NCBI GenBank assembly: GCA_945910005.1
Contig: OX246738.1
Location: 22,949,686 to 23,013,685, forward strand
Direction: 5' to 3'
DNA length: 64,000 nt
Source: Isoperla grammatica
Taxonomy: Eukaryota; Arthropoda; Insecta; Plecoptera; Perlodidae
Shown here: one piece after another, positions 30,817-42,223 of the stretch
How the letters are laid out: every line of letters begins with the position of its first letter
Position numbering within the stretch: the stretch's first letter is position 1
Notes under the pieces: model-generated
Seen by the model: only the letters and a program-made list of their open reading frames with translations
Database searches by the model: none
What the model was told of the DNA's origin: nothing
Program-made: the position numbers and the translations under genes

Positions 30817-33732
30817 TAGAGATGTTATTAAATGTTTTTATTTTATCCCAAATTTGTTGAATCAAAATGAAAAAAGTGGTGTTATGTGTTTTTTTAATAA
30901 ATATGCATGATTACGTTCGAAAGTGTCCATTTAATATTATAATAATCATCAAACAATGGTAATTTATTCATCATTCGTGCTCAATTAATATACTGTACTA
31001 GTTAACTTAATTATGTACATCAAATAGACATCTACCATACAAAAACATGCATGGTAAACCTCCCTACTAGGCATATTGAAAATGAAAAGACATAGGCCTA
31101 GATCTAAATAGATAGGTAACAACAAGAAAAATAGCAGAGGCCTAGCCTAAATACAAATGTAGCCCTAAAGTTAAGTTGGTCTATATAGTGACAGAACTAA
31201 TATTTATTTGCTTCACTTAGGCCTAGGCCAGTTATCTTGAAAGGCATCGAGTCATCTTGTCATTGATATGTTGACAGGTCCATTAACCTAAAATAAAAAA
31301 ACAAGAATTTAGAACAAATAGTTATTTTGAAGTGTAAAGGTAAGGTTAGTAAAGTACATTCGTAGACCTACCTTCATTCAAAGGAGATCATCGTAAGAGT
31401 CTCTGCATTTTCGGGTGTTAGCCTTCTTCTCCTGTCACTGACTACGAGGCTATACTGGGAGAAAGACCTCTCGGAGTCGACGTTTGAGCAAGGCATCCAA
31501 ATACTCTTTAGAGCAGCCTCAGCATATTCTGGTTGAGATAGTTTCAGTCCACACAGAATTTCAGCAACATTTACATGTTTGCAGTTCTCGTTTGCCAAGT
31601 GCTCTTTAACAGTTGCCTGGAATATTGTGTGGCCCTCGAGAAACTGTTGTGCACTGACCTTGCCAAAGAAACAAATATTCTTGTGAATATTGTTCAGCTG
31701 GGCAGGACTTCTTGCAATGGAAACATTTCGAGGATCAAACAAAGAGCCGATTGCCTCAATGATGTTTTTAGAAGGATCTGTTGCTATGAGGTTCTTTAAT
31801 TTGACCATTGATGACTGAGCTGTCTGAATTAGTTGGGCACGGGATACATTCTTTAATGTTGGTGGTAGCTTGTTGACCTCTTGCACTATTGCCTCATTCA
31901 ATGTTCCATTTGAAACTATGTTTAACATTACCTCAATGTCACTTAGTTTGCCTCGAAGCTGGTAGATTGTGGGATATTTAGACCCTTCTAAGTACGTTAT
32001 CAAGTCCATAAGAGGGCGGCAATGACACGAAACAAACAATGCTTGTGTCTTAATGAGCTGAATGTCAGCAGGAGAAGCACTCTTAAAAAACTTCACCCCT
32101 GCATTGCCATCATCTACATTTCTGAAAAACTCGACGAGGTCTTCAATGTGGGTGGACACATACAACACAGATTTAAACCAGGAATTCCACCTAGTTAGTA
32201 CTGGCATCGGAAATGCTGTTATTTTCCATTTTTCAGCAGTATCCTCGTATTTTGTCTTGAGAAAATTCATATATTGACTCTTCCGTTTTCGTGTATTCAA
32301 AAAGGCGTGCTTTACCTTACCAACAGCTGTGTTTACCTCTTCTAAATGATCTTGCCACATGTCCCCAACTAGGCTTATTTTGTGAGCCCAGCATTGGATA
32401 TGCTGGAGCTCCTCAACTAGGCCCTGCAATGTTTGCACACATTTCGTCATATAACGAGCCGAATCAGATGCGACTGCAATCACATTCTTATCATCTATTT
32501 CATAACGCCTTAGTGTATCAACGACCGCGTTAGCGCAATTAGCACCATTAGCAGCATCTAAAACAACAGATGCTGCTAAATGTGTTTTCTGCTCCATTGC
32601 CGGAGCTATTGTCCGAAGCAAAACATTAAATACACAGCGGCCACTCTTATCAGTGGTTTCGTCGCACAATACGGTAACGTCTTTCTCTTTTACCGACTCC
32701 TTGATCTCATCTCGTTTTTGTTCGCCGAGTAGAGGAATATATCGTTGCCGGATCCAATTGGCGGAAGGAAGATCCCCACTGCCTTTCACATACTTTGACA
32801 TCCACGCTCTAATAGCCGGGTCGTCGAATTTTTCAACTGGTATGTTGGCCTTCACGAACGCATCAGTGGTGTCAAGAATAAATTCTTTTTTGAGATCTCG
32901 TGCCTGCTGTGCCACTACAAATGTCTCTTCCAATGTAGCAACTCGTGTGTTCGAAGAACTAGGCCCGCGTGAATTTATCCGTGTTTTGTTCCGCACGTGT
33001 TTATCACTCAGACAGTGTTTGGAAAGTGCATCTTTCCGTTTAAAATCTAGCCTGCACTCGCAATATTTGCACATCAAAATCTTGTCTGACACAAAAAATC
33101 CATCTTTCTTGAACTCATTCGCCCGTTCATTTATGGTCACAGTCACTTTAGGCATTTTGAACGACAATAAAACACAGCCCTGAATGAAAGAAGCACTTCG
33201 AACAACATGGACGAAACACGGACGAAAACAAAACGCTCTAAGACGAAAATATCCTTCTGCGCAAAGCTTCTGCGCATGGGCTTGCCGTAGTCTAGCACAC
33301 ACCCGCAAGATGTCGCCATAAGATGAGCGCGGGAGAGCGGCGGAGCGCAAGGTCGACGATAGAGTGCGTTAGCATGAGAAACAGCTGACTGACGCGTCTT
33401 CATATTGTCTTCTCAAAGATTCACGGGAATTAAATTTGGCGATTTTACCGACTAATAATTATTTTTGTTAATTTTTGTTTGAAACTTGTCAATTTTCTTA
33501 AAATATCCGTTTCAAAGACAACAAAACATGATATTTTCGAATTTAACGGGTGAAAGTGGTGTTATTTCGCTAAATACACAACATTTCGCGTTATTGCCAA
33601 AAGTGTTTTTATTTCGCGATTTGATTCTAGCTCTCAGGGACGTATCACGTAAAGATATCTTGAAAGAAAATTGATAGGCATCATATTACCACTTTTGGTT
33701 TTATCGCCAACTGCGAAAAACTAACATCTCTA
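30817..33732. mobile_element. Complete, apparently autonomous hAT transposon
   Basis: Perfect 8-bp target duplications 'cgcatgag' (30809-30816, 33733-33740) flank terminal inverted repeats 'tagagatgtta' / 'taacatctcta'. The 2916-bp element carries one uninterrupted transposase gene on the minus strand. Intact ends, duplication and reading frame together indicate recent insertion. It lies in the large intron of the ZAD gene, antisense to it. Confidence 0.95.
31374..33155 (-). CDS. hAT-family transposase, intact
   Basis: A protein of 593 residues; I place the start at 33155 ('MPKVTVTINERANEFKKDGF') because the 65 codons further upstream are low in conservation and include the promoter-side region. 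Residues 29-53 form a C-x2-C-x14-H-x5-H zinc finger resembling BED or CGGBP1-type fingers. The RNase-H-like core shows 'VTVLCDETTDKSG' with the first catalytic Asp (about D165), 'VIAVASDSARYM' with the second (about D231), and 'CWAHKISLV' soon after. The C-terminus has the hAT dimerisation block 'NVDSERSFSQYSLVVSDRRR'. There are no stops or frameshifts and the length is normal for the family. It should catalyse excision and insertion of its own element and of MITEs with matching ends. A possible intron (donor near 31370, acceptor near 31290) would lie in the 3' UTR. Confidence 0.9.
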   Translation of the reverse strand: MPKVTVTINERANEFKKDGFFVSDKILMCKYCECRLDFKRKDALSKHCLSDKHVRNKTRINSRGPSSSNTRVATLEETFVVAQQARDLKKEFILDTTDAFVKANIPVEKFDDPAIRAWMSKYVKGSGDLPSANWIRQRYIPLLGEQKRDEIKESVKEKDVTVLCDETTDKSGRCVFNVLLRTIAPAMEQKTHLAASVVLDAANGANCANAVVDTLRRYEIDDKNVIAVASDSARYMTKCVQTLQGLVEELQHIQCWAHKISLVGDMWQDHLEEVNTAVGKVKHAFLNTRKRKSQYMNFLKTKYEDTAEKWKITAFPMPVLTRWNSWFKSVLYVSTHIEDLVEFFRNVDDGNAGVKFFKSASPADIQLIKTQALFVSCHCRPLMDLITYLEGSKYPTIYQLRGKLSDIEVMLNIVSNGTLNEAIVQEVNKLPPTLKNVSRAQLIQTAQSSMVKLKNLIATDPSKNIIEAIGSLFDPRNVSIARSPAQLNNIHKNICFFGKVSAQQFLEGHTIFQATVKEHLANENCKHVNVAEILCGLKLSQPEYAEAALKSIWMPCSNVDSERSFSQYSLVVSDRRRRLTPENAETLTMISFE

Positions 33733-33740
33733 CGCATGAG

Positions 33741-34066
33741 CCATGTAGTGTAGCCTGCTCTACTGTTAGGATGACTGTCCTGGAACCTGCTCTACCATAG
33801 GCTTGCGCCACAGCTTGTGCTTGGGCCAGGCCGCACCTAATGTGTCAACTTGGCGTTCTCCACACAGCGCTGGACACTCGGCGCTGGACTCCAATTCCTT
33901 TAGACCCGGCCTGGGCCGAGAGCAGTTAAACTTTGAACTTACTATAAATTAGTCTTAAAATTAAAATGCACTGTCTGTAGCGCATTTTTATGCAAAGGCA
34001 CACTTCACCCGGGGCTGCGCAAATAATCTATAATTTATGTTATATTAATTAATATGAAATATATAC
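33741..34066. other. Intronic sequence; nothing recognised
   Basis: Slightly GC-richer stretch ('gcttgggccaggccgcacc') without an ORF or repeat boundary that I can support. Confidence 0.5.
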
Positions 34067-34195
34067 AAAATATCTTTTATTAAAATAATTTATCTTTTAT
34101 TTAAATGAAACGAAACGTATCTCTATAGGGCCCCTATAGAGATACGTTTCGTTTCATTTAAATAAAAGATAAATTATTTTAATAAAAGATATTTT
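34067..34195. repeat. Perfect 129-bp palindrome
   Basis: Two 64-bp arms (34067-34130, 34132-34195) match without error around a single central C within 'tatagggcccctata'. Such a sequence is a very young foldback insertion or an amplification/assembly artefact. The arms are AT-rich ('tcttttatttaaatgaaacg'). Confidence 0.95.
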
Positions 34196-35399
34196 TGACC
34201 CTATGGCAGCGGAAAGCGCCGCGTCTTCCAATCGCGTTTTAGGCCATAAAAGTTAGTGCATCAACTGAAAAAATTTGCCCCATGACGAAATTGCCTCTGG
34301 CGGCTGTACCGCGCCACCTTGCGCAGGGTCTAATGTTAGACGCTGTGCACGCTTGTGTGCCCTTCCAACATGGATCTTACATTGTTTCAATTTCAATCCT
34401 AATTGTTGGATGGCTTCATGAGTCATGAGCAAATAGTGCATGTGATGGGGTGTGGTTTGTACAAATACATTGAAATTAAATATAACATACTTTGCTTACT
34501 TTACTGGTGGTTGGAGACAAATTAAAAGTAAGTAATGAACATCAAACCTTTTGCAAATGCAAATCCTATTATTGCAAATATAATGAAACTCGGCCATCCA
34601 TCGAGTATTGTTATCACCAATCTTCCAAAGGAAGACCCAAATTCCAGTGGAACAGCAGAACTTCCAAAAATAATTTTTCGCCTTGCATTTTTTGTTTTTA
34701 GATTTTTATTTAGATTTTTATATACCGAGGCTTGTACCGAAAATAAAACGATAACCAAAACCCAAAATATCGGTTTTGGGTTACGGTTTGACCACTTTTT
34801 CATAATGGTTTTTGGTTCTGGAAAAATAACGTTTTTTTTTTTCCGATTTTCGGTTCGATCCCCTGGTCTAATTTGCATTGGCACTTTATAAATTGATTTA
34901 GTTTTTTCAAATAATAATTGGTAGAATGTGGTTGTGGGACCAGCAGAACAGCGTTTTAACTAAGTTATTCACTGTCAGCACATAAAGATCATAGTTGAAC
35001 ATTAATGGGGTCTTATCGATTTTTGCTCATTTTGATTTCATTCATCAAATTTTCGTCGGTAGGATCCTACCACAATATTCTTGTTGCAATTGGCAAGCCA
35101 ATCTTGCTCACCTGGCCAGGAGGCCAATGCTTCGCCCTCAGATTAGCGGCGCTTTCGTTTCATCGAAACTTCTTTTCATCGACAATAAGGTGCAAGATGT
35201 TCGGGAGCACCATTTCATCGACTCGAACGTTGTGTTGATCGACGGGGCCCCAGAATAGCCCACCAAAATCCAAGACCTTTGGTAAAAAATGTTTTTCGCT
35301 TTAGAATGTAGCAGACCCTGTATATGGATTGATATTTTATCGTGTAAGTTTGCGTAATGTAATTTCAATACATTTTTAAAAATGTATTTAATTCTATAA
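34196..35399. other. Intronic DNA with a possible hAT end
   Basis: Near 34742-34867 are the words 'accaaaaccc' / 'gggttttggt'-type inverted repeats and a terminus-like 'ccgattttcggttcgatccc' + 'ctg', which resembles a hAT end reading inward as caggggatcgaaccg. No matching second end was found. ORFs on both strands over it reflect the inverted structure. Confidence 0.4.
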
Positions 35400-36471
35400 T
35401 AGGGCTGGGCAAGAATATTGATACTTCGATTTGATATCGATGTCATGCTTTCTTTTGATATTGATATTCTATTTGAATGTCGAAATATCGAAACATAAAT
35501 TAAACTGCTATTAAAAACTAAAATGTTCAATGTTTAAATTGTCTGCGGAAAAACGTATCAAAAAAATTATTTTCTACCTTCTGCATTAAATTAACAATAT
35601 AGTGCCCTTGTTTATCAATTTTGTCTCCAGAAAAATGTATATTACTAGGAAAACGCTCTGTTATGCGTTGATAAGCGTCCATATCTACGAAATTTCTGGC
35701 GAAAAGTTTTTAAAGCTAATTAAAACAACAATACAAGAATGCGAATTGCAAACATTTTTCTAATTTCCGTAGCTATTATACTTGCCGACATTGTTGGACG
35801 TCCTGCAGTGTGCCTTGCTAAGATTTTTCGTTGTCATTTTGTCTAGTGTTTTCGCCGCGGTTCGCCACCGTTACTAACAATTATTTATAAGTACACTTAT
35901 ATATTTATTACTTACACTTATTTATTTATAAGTTAGCAATAGAAATGTAATTTCTGCCTCTAATACGTATCAGATCATGTTTATATTGGTGTATTCGAGA
36001 CCGGACAAAAATTTATTATAATATAGCCACCTCACATTCCGTTACTGTGTTTCAGGAAAAATTTTTCGAGTAACTTTTGTGTAACTTTGTTAATACTTAT
36101 CACATCACCATAAAATGAAGATATTAGTGACCAGAAAAATGTTTGTAAAAATATGACTATCTCACATTTTGCTGCCATTTTGTTTCAGAAAATTATTTGG
36201 TAACTTTTCGAACGATTGTGCCACAAAACTATACACCTTCAATCCACATCGAGGCTTGTGGATGGTCCAAACTTCAAGTTGATCGGACTTTCCGTTGTGC
36301 CATAAAGGTCTAATGGAGATGCTCGCTTAATAATTCATTGTGTATAAAGTAGTTAGTTTTTCATTGATGTCTCTACAAAGTAGGAGGTGATAAAATTGGT
36401 CTCATTTTCCAATACATCGATATCGAAATTTTGTCGCGATATCGACGAGTGATATATCATAGCCCAGCCAT
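35400..36471. mobile_element. Probable hAT-like element containing repeat family B
   Basis: The ends 'tagggctgggcaagaatat' and 'atatatcatagcccagcca' are inverted, and 'gatatcgatgtc' / 'catcgatatcgaaa' words lie inside both ends. About two thirds of the interior is the inverted copy of the family B repeat. Flanking duplications are unclear. Confidence 0.55.
35645..36335 (-). repeat. Dispersed repeat family B, copy 2
   Basis: Reverse-complement relative of 25025-25756. It shares 'actaggaaaacgctctgtt', 'aagcgtccatatctacgaa' and 'atccacatcgaggcttgtgg'. It lies inside the element 35400-36471, so it is either part of that element or inserted into it. Confidence 0.75.
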
Positions 36472-36906
36472 ACTGTATAACAAATCCTAAAATATTGGAT
36501 GGGGCATGTCTTAAGTTTTTATGAAGTTTTTACTTTTATATTGTCTAATTATACTATGATAAAGATGAGTTTGTGTTTGTGCAGTGAATCCTCTATTCAA
36601 CATGAATGTACTGGATCTATGTGTTCGCGCACATTTTTTGGTTTGTCTCATACTGGTCTTACTGCAGAAGGATTTGGTTATGAAATTTGTTCGATTGCAA
36701 AGTGTTGCAATGGATTTTTTAAAAATTTATTTTATTATTTAAATATTTATATTTATTATAGTGAATCTGAATATTATGCAGTGATTATAAATAATTTGTG
36801 TCGAATTATAAGGCTATGAACAATTGCCAATATGTTGTTTCTTATGGCTGCATTTGAGTAAACAAATATTTTGTTGCTTCATCTTCATCTTTTACTCCTC
36901 AACGCC

Positions 36907-37032
36907 TCGAATAGAATGATCACAACAATAGAGGCGTAAAACGACAAGAATTATCACTATCATCATTAGAGTTACCCCTCCATCACATCGAATGGAATGA
37001 TTGCAACAATAGAGGCGTGAGACAACAAGAAT
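36907..37032. repeat. Two-copy tandem repeat
   Basis: 'tcgaatagaatgatcacaac' + 'aatagaggcgtaaaacgac' recurs about 80 bp later as 'tcgaatggaatgattgcaac' + 'aatagaggcgtgagacaac'. No function is apparent. Confidence 0.7.
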
Positions 37033-37672
37033 GAACATTGGTGTTAGATGTAGATTGGCATGAAGGAATAGTTCTGTATTACTTTGACTTTTAGAATGTT
37101 ATAGCTTTAATGGAATACTGTTACTCACAATGTTGAGTTATTATATGAATTTTGTGGGTAGAAATCTAAAGATTCTCTTCTATCACCAAGAGATTATTCC
37201 AGCACACAATTCTTCTAAACATATACAGCCATGACAATTGTGAAAATGGATGAGATGTATTTGTAGCGTGCCGAAAACTTATGATAATGATTTAATATGG
37301 ATGCTTCTATGTGAATCTAAATGTTTTCTTTGATCTGGAGAAGCCAGCTCGGCTTTGGAATTGTAATTGTGCCCTGCCTCTTCTAGTGCTGATGCATTGG
37401 ATTCTCTGCCTACTCTTTTTACAAAGGTGTAGGATGTCCATCAAAGCTGAATCAAAGACTGAGAAGTACCCTGCAATGATGGTAGAATTATGCTTATAAA
37501 TGTTAATAACACTTGCCACAACTGAGTGTGATGCACTAACAATAAACACAATCTTAATTGAGTAGGTCATAACTTGATACAGGAATACACCTTGATAATA
37601 CTTTGTTTAAAGTTGAAGAAAATACATCCGAGGCATGCCGGGTTGTATAACCACTGTGCACATCTGTTGCAG
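37033..37672. other. End of large intron before the first finger exon
   Basis: No gene or repeat is supported. It ends in the acceptor 'cacatctgttgcag' used by the exon at 37673; the pyrimidine tract is short. Confidence 0.5.
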
Positions 37673-40600
37673 GGTACATCGACCAGGCCTCTGCCCGCCA
37701 TATCTGGTCCAACCTACATGTGAAAGTTCAGCGATCATTCAAAAACGATATTCTATTTGGATTCTGAAGAAAAATAGTCAAGTGTATTTGTGTGATGTTA
37801 TTGAAGCAAACAATCAAATCCTTGTGGTGGAAATGGCTCGAAAGAGTGTTGACGGTCATTTTGTTACTATGGTGTCAAAGATGACTGAAGATAGTGTTTT
37901 AGGACATTGTGTTAACAGTGGAGTGTCAACAGATAGTATCCCAAATAATTGTGCTGCCAATGGACCATTATATGTGCCTGGACACCGAATTGAAGGCTAT
38001 TCTCCTGAAGTAGCATTGGAACTCTCGGAAGATGATTCCACTACTCTCGTGTCAAAAGATAACATTGCAGACAATTGTCCAGACAGTGTACTGTTAAAAG
38101 CAGCTGGAGATAGTTTTCATGCTTATTGTCCTACTGTAGCAATGGAAGAAGTAGCTGAAAACAAGTTAACATACCATTCTCCTGGCAATGCAGTGTCAAA
38201 AGTGGTTGGAGGTCGTGTTCCAGGGAATACCTCTGACAGTGTATTGTTAGAAGTTGTTGGAGGTAGTATTGAAGGGTATTGCTCTAACGTAGTGTTCGAT
38301 CTAGCAGAAGGTAATGCTGCTAGTAGTTGTCCAGACAATGTATTGTTTGACGTGGTAGGAGCTGGTTTTGAAGGCTATTCTTCTGATGCAGTGTTTGATC
38401 TTGCTGAACATTGTATTTCAGGTTATTGTCCTGACAAAGTAGTTTTGGAAGTTGTTGGTGACAGTTTTGAAGACTATTCGCATGATGCGGGGTTTGATCT
38501 AGCCGAAAATAGTGTTGCAGGCTATTACCCTGATACTATAGTTTCAGAGTTGGTTGAAAATAGTTCAACAGGCACTTTGTCTGACTACATGGTGTCTGAA
38601 TTGCTTAAGGACAATATTGCAGATCATTATCATCACTATAGGAATATTGCGTCGGAACTGCCTGAAGACTGTGATGGAGCACTATGTCCTAATACTATAG
38701 TGTCCAGACTTCCTGAAGTCAGTGATGGAGACCAATGTCCTGATAGTAGAATATTAGAAGGCCATGGAATTAGCGATGTAAACCAGTGCCCTGGTGACAC
38801 AGTTCCAGGTCTGCCTGAAATTAGGGATGGAGACCTGTGTCCTGATAATACAATGTCAGAACAGCATGTCATTAGTGATGAAGAGCAATTTCCTGATAAT
38901 TCAGTGTCAGAACTTACGGATGGAGAGCAACATCCTGATAATACAATGTCTGAACAGCTTGAAGGTATTGATGTGCACAAATGTCCCAACAATACAATAT
39001 CAAAGCTGCATGACGTTAGTGATGCATGTCATTATTCTTATTATATAGTTGCGGAACTACTTAAAGACAATGTTGCAAGTACTTGTTCTGACTACAAGGC
39101 TGTAGTTTCCAAATTGCCTGAAAACGTAGTCACAGCTCAATGTTATGGTTGTACAGAGTCAAAACTGAATGAAATTAATGATTTAGGCCATTATCCAGAT
39201 GTCTCGGAACTGCCGGAAGACAACGTTGAACCGCATTCTCTTGATAACTTAGTGTCAGAACTGCCGGAATACAGTGTTGCAGGTCGTGGTCCTGATACCA
39301 TAATGTCAGAGCTGCCTGAAGTCAATATTGTAGACCAACCTTCTAACAATATAGTATTGGAACTGGTTCCTGAAGACCAATCTCTTATCACGGTTTCAGG
39401 ACTTGTTGAAATAAGTGATGAAGTCCAAAGTCCTGATAATACCTTGTCAGAACTCCTTGAAATCAGTGTTGGTGGTCAGTGTCTTAATAATACACTGTCA
39501 GCACTGCCTGAAAACAGTGCTATTGGCCAATGTCCTGATAATGCAGTGTCAGAACTGCCTGAAAACTCTGTTGGTAATTCAATGTTGGAAATGGCTCATA
39601 TTGGTGACGGAGGCCAATGTTGTACTAAATCAATGGCGGAACCGCCTGGAGAAAGTATTGTGGGCCATTTTCCTGATATTACAGACATTGCACTGGCTAA
39701 AACCAGTGATGGAGACCAATGCCATAGTACAGTGTTGGAAGTAGATAAAATTGGTACTGTAGGCCAATGCACTGATAATGTAGTGTCTGAACTAAGTGAC
39801 ATTTGTGCTGTGACCCAGTGTTCTCATAATAAAGTGTCAGAAGCTGGTAAAAATAACATTGATGTAATATGTGTGTATAATGTTTTGGAGGACACGTCTT
39901 TTGCACAAAGTCAGATTACAATTTTGAATCACACGGCACTTGCAGGTATAGGACATACTAATGGAACGGAAGCATTTGAACCATCCTCTAAACCAAAAAT
40001 GGGTTCTGTTGCAGTCAAGTATTTTAGAAAACTCGGGGCAAAACAATCCCGTAACTCCTTTTTGTACAAATACAATTATAATTCTCGTGGAATTTATAAA
40101 CTAAAGCGAATACCATGTGGCCAACTTCTCTACTGCCCTTTCTGCCCCAAGCATTTCAAGGGTATTTTTATGTTGCAAGTGCATTGTCGATTTCACAGTG
40201 GAATCACACCATTTTATTGCAAATTTTGTGGCAAGAGATATAAACTGTGCACTTCACTTAAAATACACTTGTCTTACTGTAAGGGTAATGAACCCAAACT
40301 AGTCTTAAAACACCCCTTAAAAGAAGGAGACGGTGAATGTTATGAATGCACTCTTTGTGGGAAAAAGTACAAAACTAAGGCCAGTTTAAAGGAACATGTA
40401 CGAAGTCACGTAGGAAAAGCTAGAAAGAAACTGAAATGTAAAGTTTGTGGATGTAAATTTTCACGCAAAGGAGAATTGTTCACTCATGCATTGTCTCACA
40501 AGGAACAAAATTTATATGTCTGTGATATATGCCAAAAAAAATATTTGAACAAAAGTGATCTTATAGAGCACCAGATTAGTCACTCAACCAATCGACCATT

Positions 40601-41225
40601 TGGCTGCTCTGAATGTGGTGCTTCTTACAAGCGTAAATCACACCTCACCAGACACCAAGCAACGCATACCAACACTCGGTCATGTGACAAAGCTGCAGTT
40701 GGGCCTCCGTACCGTTGCACGCACTGCAACAAAGAGTGGTCAACGGCTCGTCTTCTCGAGACGCACCAAGTGGCCCACGTCGATCAACGAACTCGAGTCT
40801 GTAGCATCTGTGATAAACGTTTTGTTCAGTTGGGTGCTCTCAAGCGACATACAAATTCCGTTCACGGTGGTATTAAGAGATTTGAGTGTGAAACTTGCGG
40901 CATGCGTTTCACCACAAAGGTAACCAGGGACAATCACATGCTCATCCATTCCGGTGAGAAACCATTTAGTTGCGAGACCTGTAGGAAAACCTTTCGGACT
41001 AGACAACAATTGAACCTGCACAAGGTGATACACTCTGAGGTTCGTCCGTTTGGCTGTGATTGGTGCGATCGAACATTCAGACGGCGACCCCACTTAGTGG
41101 TCCATCTCCGCACGCATACCGGAGAGAGGCCGTATTCGTGTCCGGTGTGCGCGCACTCTTACGCACAGAAGAATGACATGAAGAAACACTTGCTCTCACA
41201 ACACTCTTGCACTTTGCCATCTTAA
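37673..41225 (+). CDS. Terminal exon A: long acidic repeat domain plus 12 C2H2 fingers
   Basis: The exon follows acceptor 'catctgttgcag'. Its first base completes the exon-4 codon (AG+G, Arg), then 1183 codons run to TAA at 41225. The first 80 or so residues are unique ('VHRPGLCPPYLVQP'). About 37970-39850 encodes roughly 35 degenerate units of 17-20 residues with a theme SELPE...CPDN, very acidic and Ser/Cys-rich. From about 40130 to 41215 are 12 C2H2 fingers, the second of type C2HC ('HLSYC'). Finger 8 has an H-x4-H spacing followed by 'GGIKRF', and finger 9 has Arg in place of the core Leu ('FTTKVTRDNH'), features shared with exons B and E. AATAAA follows at 41627 and 42091. It is probably a nuclear sequence-specific DNA binder; targets are unknown. 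Confidence 0.8.
37971..39850 (+). repeat. Coding minisatellite within exon A
   Basis: Diverged units of about 51-60 bp stay in frame throughout. Early units read like 'CPDNVLFDVVGAGFEGY'; later ones are like 'VSELPEYSVAGRGPDT'. Reading frame is preserved over 1.9 kb despite strong divergence, which argues for selection on the protein. The minus-strand ORFs in the region are shadows of the repeat. Confidence 0.8.
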
Positions 41226-41546
41226 GCAGAGGTTGTGGGGTTGAACATGCCAAACTTGAACCAGTTGGTGTGGGGATCTTTCTCCAGTTGCCACCAGAGA
41301 CCTTTTTGCCAAACGTGGGTTTTCCCTCTTTTTCATATTTGACGCTTGGAATGCGTATAGGCCTAAATATGTTTTAGAATCAGATAATGTTTCTTGACTC
41401 GATTTCGCACATGTGCTTGTATATAATTAAAACAGCCGCAATGAAAGTGAAGCTCTTTTGCATCTTATCAAGGTACCTTTTAAGTTTTCCATGTGTCAGA
41501 GGTCACTAATCATGTACTATCCAAAGCTTATGAAATTATAGCAATT

Positions 41547-41571
41547 GGGGGGGGGGGGGGGGGGGGGGGGG
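41547..41571. repeat. Poly-G tract
   Basis: 25 consecutive guanines in the 3' UTR region of exon A, between the stop codon and the first AATAAA. Confidence 0.97.
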
Positions 41572-41626
41572 TGCAGTAACCTTTTACAGTTACTGGGATC
41601 TCGTCTCATACTACTCTGGAGAATAG

Positions 41627-41632
41627 AATAAA
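41627..41632 (+). terminator. Polyadenylation signal after exon A
   Basis: AATAAA 402 bases after the exon A stop; another lies at 42091. Either would give a 3' UTR of ordinary length. Confidence 0.45.
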
Positions 41633-42223
41633 CTTGATTATTTTGTGAATTGAATAGTGCATATCAAATTGCAAATTTTGCTACAGAATATCAAATTTTG
41701 TATCTAGTTTTTGTTTCTAAATAGCAGCCGAAGTGCGAGACGACTTTACTTGTCTTCCTATGTTTTGTATTCACTTGAAGAATCTTGTAAATGTATCTTT
41801 GAAGAAGACTAGAAAGTCTTCTTCATTCAGTTTCAAACGACCATATATATACTTTGTTCAATTTATGTATTGTCAGCTACCTTTCTTGCACCATGCAGTG
41901 TTGCTTTTAATATTGATGTAATCGAGGCAATGCAATGGCGATAAGATATGATTGTACATATTTTGATGTGCTTTCGTGTAGGAAAATACCATACATGGCT
42001 CGTTTCCAGTTGTGTTGAGAACAAAGTAAAGGTGTGTAGTTTGTGCTGGACCGTTGACTGCTACACCAATTAATGATCCCATGCAAAGGAAATAAATCTG
42101 AAGCTTATGTTGGACAGCAATTTGCAAATGCTTAATTATCAGTTACATATTTATTGTAGACAGATTATTGCCCTTGTGCTGTAAAAGAGAAAATTTCTCA
42201 ATCTACCAAAGTTGTATGTATAT

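Noticed and set aside
34522..34891. Overlapping ORFs of about 120 codons on both strands
   Set aside because: They mirror each other over inverted, low-complexity transposon-like sequence without domain signatures.
36890..37035. CRISPR-like repeat/spacer arrangement
   Set aside because: Only two diverged copies about 80 bp apart in a eukaryotic intron; an ordinary tandem duplication.
38123..39906. Minus-strand ORFs across terminal exon A
   Set aside because: Shadows of the in-frame coding repeat; the plus frame is continuous with the finger array.
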